From Gemmatimonadaceae bacterium (GTDB taxonomy: Bacteria; Gemmatimonadota; Gemmatimonadetes; Gemmatimonadales; Gemmatimonadaceae), in the NCBI GenBank assembly GCA_013816695.1, contig JACDDZ010000119.1, positions 1-5,685 on the forward strand: 5,685 nucleotides of DNA. Reading direction: 5' to 3'. The translations under genes were made by a program, and so were the position numbers. Positions within the stretch are counted from its first letter, which is position 1. Each line of letters begins with the position of its first letter. Positions 1 through 5,652 of the stretch are shown piece by piece. The notes below the pieces were generated by a model, which saw only the letters and a list, made by a program, of their open reading frames with translations, searched no databases and was not told where the DNA came from.

Positions 1-96
1 CCTGGAATCGGAGTGGCGCGACACGCAGATGCCGGTTACGACATTGCAGTCGATACAGCCAGAGAGAAGGGAATCCAGCTTCCGATGATCCGCTAG
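1..96 (+). CDS. hutU: Urocanate hydratase (urocanase), C-terminal end only
   Basis: The reading frame is open from base 1 to the TAG at 94-96 and encodes 31 residues; the 5' part lies outside the window. The piece contains [14 protein letters not shown] and ends in GIQLPMIR, which matches the conserved C-terminal tail of urocanases as I remember it (G-V-x-RHADAGY, then a short helix and LPM). Urocanase is a cytosolic NAD+-dependent enzyme that hydrates urocanate to 4-imidazolone-5-propionate, the second step of histidine degradation. The call is supported independently by hutI, the enzyme for the next step, one gene downstream on the same strand. The stop codon directly abuts the ATG of the next gene, so the two are probably translationally coupled. 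The identification rests on a short tail plus context. Confidence 0.85.
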   Translation, partial: PGIGVARHADAGYDIAVDTAREKGIQLPMIR

Positions 97-1068
97 ATGC
101 TTTCAAGCAGATTTCGACCCTGGCATGTTCCGATTTTTCTTGCGAAATACAGCTACCTCGCCGTTTCACGAAGGCCAATCCTGGTTCACTTCGAGGTAAC
201 GCTGCGCTGCAACGCTAAATGCGGCTTCTGTGATTACTGGAAGACCGACAAGTCAGCGAAGAGCACAGAGGTGAAAGGCTTCGCCGATGCCGCACGCTAC
301 TTCAACCCGATGATGATCACGTTCACTGGGGGCGAGCCGACCTTGCGGAGCGACCTCGAAGAGATCGTTGCCGGGGTGCACGCTGCGGTGAAAGTGAAGT
401 ACATCACGCTGCTCAGTCATGGAGGGATGATGACCGTGGAGCGCGCCCAGAGTTTATGGGCCGCCGGTGTACACCAATTCAATTTCTCGCTCGACTATCT
501 CGACCAGCGACATGACGACGCGCGTGGAATTCCCGGGCTCTCACGCAAGATCTTCAGGACAGTGAGTGGAATGAAGGCTGTGGGAATCGACGCCATCCGC
601 TTCAACACAGTCATCAAGCGATCCAACCTCGACCAGATAGTCCCGATAGTAGACAAGGCCCGCGAGCTGGGATGCGGCGTGAACTTCAGCTCGTACACGG
701 CCAACAAGAATGGCAACGACACTGACGTCATTGGTCCCGAAGATTACGCGCAGCTTCAGGAAGTGATTGACGAGCTTCTTGCCATCAAGAAGCGGCAGCG
801 TGGCATCATCACCAGTTCGGACTACTACCTCCGCCAGCTACCCAGGTACGTTCGCGGCGAGACGACCACGCCCTGCAGGTCGGGCATTCGCACCATTCAC
901 GTCACTCCGACGGGCGGAGTGAAGCGCTGCCCGGATTTTCCGGAGGATTTTCAGTGGCAGGACTACAAGCGCTACAAGCCGGTGAATTGCAACGCGTGCT
1001 ACTACGCCTGCCGCGGTGAGTCAGAAGCGCCAATGAGAATATCGCGAATCCAGGACGTGCTGGCGTGA
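97..1068 (+). CDS. Radical SAM enzyme with twitch/SPASM-like C-terminal cysteine cluster, substrate unknown
   Basis: This 323-residue protein has the radical SAM signature CxxxCxxC at C38, C42 and C45 (RCNAKCGFCDYW), which binds the [4Fe-4S] cluster that cleaves S-adenosylmethionine. The SAM-binding GGEP motif is at 78-81. After a TIM-barrel-like middle, the C-terminus carries C260, C278, C298, C301 and C305. The C260-x12-G-x4-C278 spacing followed by CxxCxxxC resembles the auxiliary-cluster region of SPASM/twitch enzymes, with fewer cysteines than a full seven-Cys SPASM domain. An auxiliary Fe-S cluster is therefore likely. The ATG at 97 follows the hutU stop with no gap, and no good Shine-Dalgarno lies close by, which suggests reinitiation. 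Its end overlaps the annotated hutI start (GTGA). The substrate cannot be read from the sequence. Location suggests a link to histidine or urocanate metabolism, but that is inference. There is no signal peptide; a hydrophobic stretch at about 11-23 is too short and mixed to call a membrane anchor. Confidence 0.9.
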   Translation: MLSSRFRPWHVPIFLAKYSYLAVSRRPILVHFEVTLRCNAKCGFCDYWKTDKSAKSTEVKGFADAARYFNPMMITFTGGEPTLRSDLEEIVAGVHAAVKVKYITLLSHGGMMTVERAQSLWAAGVHQFNFSLDYLDQRHDDARGIPGLSRKIFRTVSGMKAVGIDAIRFNTVIKRSNLDQIVPIVDKARELGCGVNFSSYTANKNGNDTDVIGPEDYAQLQEVIDELLAIKKRQRGIITSSDYYLRQLPRYVRGETTTPCRSGIRTIHVTPTGGVKRCPDFPEDFQWQDYKRYKPVNCNACYYACRGESEAPMRISRIQDVLA

Positions 1069-2351
1069 ATGAGCCGGTGAAGAGCACCATGCTCTTCGTG
1101 AACGCGAGCCAGGTCGTTACCTGCGCGGGTCCGGGACGCGCGCGATCAGCAAAGGAAATGTCGGAGCTCGAAGTGCTCACAGATGTGGCCGTTGCCGTCC
1201 AGGGTGAACGGGTTGTCGCTATCGGTCCGCGCGGGAAGCTTGAAAAGGAAAATCCGGCTGCCTCGAGGATTGACTGCACTCACAGAGTGCTGGCACCCGG
1301 GCTCGTCGATTCGCACACCCACGCGATTTTCGCCCGCCCTCGGTACGAGGAGCAGGAGATGCGAGCCGCTGGGGTGGACTACAAGGAAATCGCGAGACGA
1401 GGTGGAGGGATTCATTCATCTGTACGTCATCTTCGTGCCTCGACCGACGAGGAGTTGTACGCGAGTGCGCGCTGGAGGCTGATGCGGCTTGCGTCCTATG
1501 GCACGACAACCGTCGAGGTTAAGTCTGGCTATGGCCTTTCGGTGGAAGACGAGCTCCGGGTTCTTCGCATAATTGCGCGGCTGCAGGGAGAGTTGCCAAT
1601 GCGGATAGTTCCAACCTGGCTCGGTGCGCACGAGATCCCGCTGGAGTTTCGTGAACGACCAAACGGGCGCGCGGAATATCTTGATCTCCTTGTTAACGAT
1701 CTTCTTCCGCTCGTAGCTAATGACAGACTCGCAAAATTTGCGGACGTTTTCTGTGAGCCGGGCGTTTTCACGATTGAGGAAACGCGAAAGATCCTGTCTG
1801 CAGCCAGGACTGCCGGATTGTCATTGAAGCTCCACGCCGACGAGCTGGATGGTTCCGGGGGCGCCGAACTGGCGGCGGAGCTCCGGGCAACATCGGCAGA
1901 TCATCTTGCGGCTATTTCACAGGAAGGAATTGGCGCTCTCGCCGCTGCCGGAACGGTGGCGACTCTGCTGCCCGGCACAATGCTATTCCTGGGAAAGCAG
2001 AAGCAGGCTCCCGCCCGCGCGTTGATTGATGCAGGAGTCGCCGTCGCACTTGCAACAGATTTCAATCCCGGTACGTCACCGACCTTCAACTTCCCGCTTA
2101 TACTGACGCTCGGCATCAGCCAGCTTCGAATGAGCGCGAGCGAAGCATTACTTGCTGCAACTGTGAACGGTGCTGCAGCGCTCGGCATCGCCGCCGAAAC
2201 GGGGCAGATCGCAGCAGGGTACTCAGCGGACATTGCTCTCTTCGAAGCCGACGATTATCGCGAACTCGCCTACTGGTATGGCGACCGCCGCTGCACCGGC
2301 TCCTGGAGCCGAGGAAAACCTTGTCACCCCTCCGCGCGCCCGGTAGCTTGA
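1065..2351 (+). CDS. hutI: Imidazolonepropionase
   Basis: This amidohydrolase-superfamily enzyme hydrolyses 4-imidazolone-5-propionate to N-formimino-L-glutamate, the third step of histidine degradation, in the cytosol. The metal-binding HxH is at H84/H86 (DSHTHAIFA), followed by the family's substrate-binding stretch ending in RRGGGIHSSV (111-120). Other hallmarks are GAHE (H189), KLHADE (H257, E260), SADH (H280) and TDFNPGTSP (D332). These agree with the known set of metal ligands and catalytic residues of the family (two His of HxH, a later His, and an Asp). The protein is full length for HutI (about 400-425 residues). Two starts are possible. GTG at 1065 overlaps the previous stop and has no clear ribosome site. 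ATG at 1089 (Met9) has GGTGA at 1076-1080 with 8-base spacing and gives 420 residues. The GTG is kept here, but ATG 1089 is at least as likely. Confidence 0.97.
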   Translation: MNEPVKSTMLFVNASQVVTCAGPGRARSAKEMSELEVLTDVAVAVQGERVVAIGPRGKLEKENPAASRIDCTHRVLAPGLVDSHTHAIFARPRYEEQEMRAAGVDYKEIARRGGGIHSSVRHLRASTDEELYASARWRLMRLASYGTTTVEVKSGYGLSVEDELRVLRIIARLQGELPMRIVPTWLGAHEIPLEFRERPNGRAEYLDLLVNDLLPLVANDRLAKFADVFCEPGVFTIEETRKILSAARTAGLSLKLHADELDGSGGAELAAELRATSADHLAAISQEGIGALAAAGTVATLLPGTMLFLGKQKQAPARALIDAGVAVALATDFNPGTSPTFNFPLILTLGISQLRMSASEALLAATVNGAAALGIAAETGQIAAGYSADIALFEADDYRELAYWYGDRRCTGSWSRGKPCHPSARPVA

Positions 2352-2357
2352 GCCATC

Positions 2358-3920
2358 ATGTCTGCCGCGACTCTTAAACTCCGGAAAAAGGCGACAGATT
2401 TCGAGCAAAAAAAGCAGTACCAAAAAGCGCTCGAAACCTATCTGCAGCTCATCGAGTCCGCGCGTGGAACCGAGGAGGAGAAGGACGCATCCCTGTATAA
2501 CCGCGTCGGTGACCTCCACCTGCGCCTCGGGAACGTCGAAGACGCGGTGAACCAGTATGAGCGCGCCGTGGACATGTACGCAGAAGGCGGGTTCCCGAAC
2601 AACGCCATCGCCCTCTGTAACAAGATCATCCGGCATGCGCCCAATCGTAACGCTGTCTATTACAAGCTTGGCAGGATCAGCGCGACCAAGGGTTTCAACA
2701 GCGACGCGAAGAAAAACTTCCTCGAGTACGCGGACCGCATGCAGCGCTCCGGCAAGATGGACGAGGCATTCCGCGCGCTCGAGGAATTTGCCGACCTTTG
2801 CCCGGGGCAGGACGACATTCGTCTCATGCTCGCCGAGCAGCTTTCGCGCGCCAATAGAAAGCCTGAAGCGCTGGAGCAGCTGCAGCGTCTCCATGAAACG
2901 CTCGAATCGGAGGGGAGGCGCATCGAGGCCATCGCCACGATCGAGCGAATGCGCGCGATCGACCCCGATGTGACACCGCGCACGCTGCAGACGCCGCGCG
3001 AGAAAAAGACCGACGGTCTTGTATTTCTCGATGTCAGCTTTGGCGATGACGACCTGCCGCCTGCTCCGCTCCCGCCGGCGCCGGCCCACGTCCTTGGACT
3101 TGAGCCGACGTCGTTAGCTGACGACGAACCAGTTGCGCCACCCAGCACCGGTGAATCTGCGGTTGAGGGACTCGCTTCCGCGCGTCGTCCGGAACCGACT
3201 GTCGAGTTCGAGCCGGTTCGAGAGGCGGCCCAGCCAGAGATGTCCGAGCCGGTGATGACGCCCCTCGTTGCGGACCCGCCATCCATCGACCTCCCGTTCC
3301 TGCTCGACGACGGACCAGACACGCCGGACGCACCTGCTCAACCTCCCCGCGCCTTCACAGTCGATACCGAAGAACCAGAATTCGTCGATCTTGGTGAGTG
3401 GCTGCGCGAAGAGGACGAAACCAAGTCTTCCCGAATGGTTGCCCATGACGACAGGCGTGTTGGTGACGAGCAGGCAGACTTTTCAGACATGCTCGCCAAG
3501 TTCAAGCAGGGCGTGGCCGCCAACATCGAAGCTGAGGACTTTGACAGTCACTACGATCTGGGTGTCGCGTACCGCGAAATGGGACTGATCGACGAAGCGA
3601 TCGCCGAATTCCAGAAGGCGGTGCGCGGACATAACCAGCGCGTTCGTGCCTACGAGGCGATTGGGCAGAGCTTCATCGACAAGGAGCAGTACGCTGTAGC
3701 CCACAGCGTGCTGCTTCGTGCGCTCAAGGATCCGGAGACTTCCGCGAGTTCGGCCGGAGAGCAGGCAACGATCGGGATCAACTACCTGCTGGGCGTTTCG
3801 TGTGAAAATCTTCAGAGGTATTCAGAGGCCGCATCGTATTACCAGAAAGTGCTTGCAGATGACATTGGATTTCGCGATGTACTCGAGCGCCTGAGTGCTG
3901 TCACCGAGCTGGCTCGCTGA
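2358..3920 (+). CDS. Tetratricopeptide (TPR) repeat protein with acidic Pro-rich linker
   Basis: This 520-residue protein has no catalytic motif. Residues about 13-200 are a helical TPR array; the clearest unit is SLYNRVGDLHLRLGNVEDAV (45-64) continuing into NQYERAVDMY, and more degenerate units follow at about 97-128, 131-148 and 155-200. Residues about 215-375 are low-complexity, rich in Pro, Ala, Asp and Glu, and probably disordered. A second TPR block fills about 390-510, with a textbook unit at 398-427 (HYDLGVAYREMGLIDEAIAE) and another at about 474-501. No signal peptide or membrane segment is seen, so it is probably a cytoplasmic scaffold or adaptor. The ATG at 2358 lies 6 bases after the hutI stop; the Shine-Dalgarno is weak, so coupled translation is likely. 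TPR arrays bind protein partners, but the partner cannot be told from the sequence. Its gene neighbours do not settle its role. Confidence 0.92.
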   Translation: MSAATLKLRKKATDFEQKKQYQKALETYLQLIESARGTEEEKDASLYNRVGDLHLRLGNVEDAVNQYERAVDMYAEGGFPNNAIALCNKIIRHAPNRNAVYYKLGRISATKGFNSDAKKNFLEYADRMQRSGKMDEAFRALEEFADLCPGQDDIRLMLAEQLSRANRKPEALEQLQRLHETLESEGRRIEAIATIERMRAIDPDVTPRTLQTPREKKTDGLVFLDVSFGDDDLPPAPLPPAPAHVLGLEPTSLADDEPVAPPSTGESAVEGLASARRPEPTVEFEPVREAAQPEMSEPVMTPLVADPPSIDLPFLLDDGPDTPDAPAQPPRAFTVDTEEPEFVDLGEWLREEDETKSSRMVAHDDRRVGDEQADFSDMLAKFKQGVAANIEAEDFDSHYDLGVAYREMGLIDEAIAEFQKAVRGHNQRVRAYEAIGQSFIDKEQYAVAHSVLLRALKDPETSASSAGEQATIGINYLLGVSCENLQRYSEAASYYQKVLADDIGFRDVLERLSAVTELAR

Positions 3921-3922
3921 CC

Positions 3923-4915
3923 GTGACAGCGATCGACGCGGCCCCGCGCTCGCTGGGAGAAATCCAGGCACCGGTGCGGGAGCAGCTGGACCAGGTGACC
4001 AACGAGATGTCACGCATCATCTCGCAGGACCTGCCATTTCTCCACCAGATAAGTGCGCACCTCATGGCCATGCGCGGAAAGCTTTTCCGGCCGACCATAG
4101 TCCTGCTTTCGAGTCAAACCGCAGGTACTCTGGATCCGCGCGCGACCACGCTGGCTGCAACGGTGGAGCTCATCCACCTCGCCACGCTGGTGCACGACGA
4201 CGCAATAGATCACAGTGTGCTTCGCCGCGGCATGCCCACGCTCAATGCGCTCTTCAGCCACCAGATCTCGGTGATCATGGGCGACTTCCTGTACTCCACA
4301 ACATTGTCGGAGTTGGTGAGGGTCGGTGACATTGAGGTTCTGAGGTCGCTTACCCGCGCGTCCACAGACATGACCCTCGGCGAGATGCGCCAGCTTTCCG
4401 TTGCCGACTCGCTCAGTTTTTCCGAAGACGACTATTACGCGCTCATCAGGGCAAAGACAGGGTCGCTCATGGCCTCCGCCGCCGAAATCGGCTCGCTTTG
4501 CGGCGCGCAGGCGTATCGCTCAGACCTGCTGGAGTTTGGCGAGGCGCTGGGAATGGTTTTCCAGATTTCAGATGACCTGATTGACTACACGGAAGCACAG
4601 GAAACCACGGGAAAGCCCACAGGGCTGGACTTGAGGGAGCACAAGGTCACGCTTCCCCTTATAGCGGCAATGCGCACGATGCCGGCGAACCAGAGGAAGC
4701 GGGTAAGTGAGCTCTTCGCGAGCCCCGAGCCCACGGACGCCATGGTTTCTGATGTGCTTTCGATTGTCGCGGAGAACGGCGGACTGGAATATGCGCGTAC
4801 AAAGGGTGAGTATTTCGCCGAGCGGGCGCGAAAGGCGCTAATTCCTTTGCCGGAAACCGTAGCGCGACGCTCGTTGATGGACTCTATTACATATGTCATG
4901 GAAAGACACTCCTGA
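3923..4915 (+). CDS. Long-chain polyprenyl diphosphate synthase (octaprenyl/heptaprenyl type)
   Basis: This trans-isoprenyl diphosphate synthase adds isopentenyl diphosphate units to an allylic primer, giving the long prenyl chain used for quinones or related lipids. The first Asp-rich motif is D92-D93-x-x-D96 (VHDDAIDHSVLRRG), followed by R101/R102. The second is D217-D218-x-x-D221 (FQISDDLIDY). Other family positions present are G52-K53 and R56 (GKLFRP), H85, K178-T179 and GKPTGLDLREHKVTLPLI (230-247). The residue five before the first Asp is Ala87. Short-chain farnesyl or geranylgeranyl synthases usually carry an aromatic residue at or next to that position, so a long product is favoured; exact length is unknown. 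At 330 residues it is full length. The GTG start at 3923 is 2 bases after the TPR gene's stop, and its stop overlaps the next ATG (TGATG). It could be called ispB or hepT by homology; no symbol is assigned because chain length is unproven. Confidence 0.96.
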   Translation: MTAIDAAPRSLGEIQAPVREQLDQVTNEMSRIISQDLPFLHQISAHLMAMRGKLFRPTIVLLSSQTAGTLDPRATTLAATVELIHLATLVHDDAIDHSVLRRGMPTLNALFSHQISVIMGDFLYSTTLSELVRVGDIEVLRSLTRASTDMTLGEMRQLSVADSLSFSEDDYYALIRAKTGSLMASAAEIGSLCGAQAYRSDLLEFGEALGMVFQISDDLIDYTEAQETTGKPTGLDLREHKVTLPLIAAMRTMPANQRKRVSELFASPEPTDAMVSDVLSIVAENGGLEYARTKGEYFAERARKALIPLPETVARRSLMDSITYVMERHS

Positions 4916-5196
4916 TGCCTCCACGCGGCGCTTCGCGGCATTCTGCCCGGTTTCACGGATTGGTTCTCGCGAGCGGCTTCATTGCCGGCGGCGCGATGAC
5001 CCAGGTGGCGCGTAAGTTGCTTCCTCCAGGAGCAGCGAAGGAATTTTTCACTACCGGCGTAACACCTTCACTGGGCCCGCTTCCCGTGGACCTGGTGATT
5101 CTAAAGTTCGCCATCGGGCCGATTGCACTCGATGTTTCACTGTTGAGTCTCGTAGGCGTGCTGATAGCTTACCTGATCGCACGTTCGCTCTTCTAG
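4915..5196 (+). CDS. Small two-helix membrane protein, DUF4321-like
   Basis: This 93-residue protein has a basic N-terminus (about 1-13), a first hydrophobic segment at about 14-28 (HGLVLASGFIAGGA), a polar loop with PPGAAKEFFTTGVTPSLGPL (37-56), a moderately hydrophobic stretch at 57-71, and a C-terminal membrane helix at about 73-92 ending ARSLF. The arrangement, with the phrase D-L-V-I-L-K-F and a preceding S-L-G-P-L, resembles the DUF4321 family of small bacterial membrane proteins as I remember it. That match is from memory and moderate in strength. Function is unknown. The ATG at 4915 overlaps the stop of the prenyl synthase (TGATG), with a weak GGAAAGA at 4900-4906 upstream. An internal ATG at 4996 would delete the first helix and is less likely. 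Its stop is embedded in the ribosome site of tatA, which ties its expression to that of tatA. Confidence 0.82.
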   Translation: MPPRGASRHSARFHGLVLASGFIAGGAMTQVARKLLPPGAAKEFFTTGVTPSLGPLPVDLVILKFAIGPIALDVSLLSLVGVLIAYLIARSLF

Positions 5197-5200
5197 GAGG
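5195..5200 (+). promoter_or_regulatory. Strong Shine-Dalgarno AGGAGG for tatA, overlapping the upstream stop codon
   Basis: AGGAGG lies 5 bases before the ATG at 5206 and shares its first two bases with the TAG stop (5194-5196) of the preceding gene. It is the only full consensus ribosome site in the window. The other genes start by overlap or at very short gaps with weak sites. This suggests that tatA is translated at a higher rate than its upstream neighbours, as expected for the most abundant Tat subunit. Confidence 0.85.
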
Positions 5201-5205
5201 CAGTA

Positions 5206-5469
5206 ATGTTTGGTCATCTCGGATTTCCTGAAATACTGATCATCATGGTGATCATCCTGCTGCTCTTCGGTGCCAAGCGCATTCCCGAGATTGCAGGCTC
5301 GATGGGGAAGGGCATTCGTGAATTCAAGAAAAACATCAACGATACAACGCGCGACCTGAGCGATTCAGCGCGTTACGACAATCGTGCGATTCCGCCCGCT
5401 GGTCTCGATGCGGAGCATCGTCCGGTCGCAGAAGACGAAGCCGCTCGCGAGCCGAAACGGCTTATCTAG
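5206..5469 (+). CDS. tatA: Twin-arginine translocase subunit TatA/TatE type
   Basis: This 87-residue protein has the classic TatA layout. A short N-terminus with polar E9 is followed by a single membrane helix at about 9-20 (EILIIMVIILLL) and the F21-G22 hinge. An amphipathic helix follows at about 25-42 (RIPEIAGSMGKGIREFKK), and then a charged, probably disordered tail. TatA oligomers in the inner membrane form the part of the Tat system that lets folded, twin-arginine-signal proteins across, after TatC or TatBC has bound them. The FG hinge favours TatA/E over TatB, which typically has GP there. No tatB or tatC lies next to it in this window, so the partner genes must be elsewhere if they exist. 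The start is fixed by a strong AGGAGG 5 bases upstream. The gene is the last of the co-directional run and is followed by the palindromic region. Confidence 0.95.
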   Translation: MFGHLGFPEILIIMVIILLLFGAKRIPEIAGSMGKGIREFKKNINDTTRDLSDSARYDNRAIPPAGLDAEHRPVAEDEAAREPKRLI

Positions 5470-5490
5470 TTGCAGAAAGTTCTGTAACGG

Positions 5491-5629
5491 CAACTAGGAG
5501 TAAATGAGGGGCGAAGGAATCAATGAGAACTGCTAAAAAATTGGGGGAACTGCTCTCTGGGTCGAGTGCAGTTCCCCCTGATTTTTGTAGTTCTCTTTTG
5601 ACTCCTGCTCCCTCATTTACTCCTAGTTG
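5491..5629. repeat. 139-base imperfect palindrome with 20-bp perfect terminal inverted repeats
   Basis: The left arm (5491-5553) and right arm (5568-5629) are inverted copies separated by a 14-base loop (5554-5567). The outer 20 bases pair perfectly: CAACTAGGAGTAAATGAGGG at 5491-5510 with its complement at 5610-5629. The inner 11 bases also pair perfectly (GGGGGAACTGC at 5543-5553 with GCAGTTCCCCC at 5568-5578). Between them GAGAACT (5525-5531) pairs with AGTTCTC (5589-5595), and AGGAATCAA on the left matches AGGAGTCAA on the right with one change. Complementarity stops sharply outside 5491 and 5629. This is much longer than a terminator needs and fits a small non-autonomous palindromic element (MITE-like or REP/BIME-like), or a structured RNA. 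No transposase is present in the window. The class of element is inference; the palindrome is seen directly. Confidence 0.9.
5535..5586. terminator. Probable bidirectional intrinsic terminator (core of the palindrome)
   Basis: An 11-bp stem (5543-5553 with 5568-5578; five G:C pairs at the base) is closed by a 14-base loop. On the + strand it is followed by TGATTTTTG, giving a five-T run at 5582-5586. On the minus strand the stem is followed by AATTTTTT, the complement of the A6 run at 5535-5540. Each strand therefore has a hairpin followed by a U-tract, offset by 2-3 bases. It lies 66 bases after the tatA stop and would end the long + strand transcript, and also any convergent transcript from the right. 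The 14-base loop is longer than usual for an intrinsic terminator, so efficiency is uncertain. Confidence 0.7.
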
Positions 5630-5652
5630 TATCTAAAGCAGTTCCGATTGCC

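Noticed and set aside
2223..3089. Long open frame on the minus strand (288 codons), antisense to the end of hutI and the TPR gene
   Set aside because: It lies opposite well-supported + strand genes, has no recognisable domain and its composition is what a high-GC antisense frame gives.
2660..3322. Serine/arginine-rich minus-strand frame of 220 codons
   Set aside because: It is an artefact of GC-rich codons in the TPR gene's linker read backwards; low complexity, no motif, no ribosome site of note.
3895..4329. A + strand frame of 144 codons overlapping the start of the prenyl synthase
   Set aside because: It is out of frame with a protein that carries both Asp-rich motifs and all other family residues; it resembles nothing.
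5473..5484. CAGAA...TTCTG near-palindrome just after tatA
   Set aside because: The 5-bp arms leave a 2-base loop, too small to form, and there is no U-tract; taken as chance.
5533..5616. Minus-strand 27-codon frame inside the palindrome, preceded by AGGAG 3 bases before the ATG
   Set aside because: The spacing is too short for a good ribosome site, the frame lies wholly in inverted-repeat DNA, and the peptide is unremarkable. A parallel 10-codon frame on the + strand (ATG at 5504) arises from the same repeated sequence, so both look incidental.
5491..5629. Integron attC site
   Set aside because: The ends (GGCAAC on the left, GTTGTAT on the right) do not fit the RYYYAAC / GTTRRRY core pair, there is no integrase or cassette, and the outer 20-bp perfect stem without characteristic extrahelical bases is not typical.
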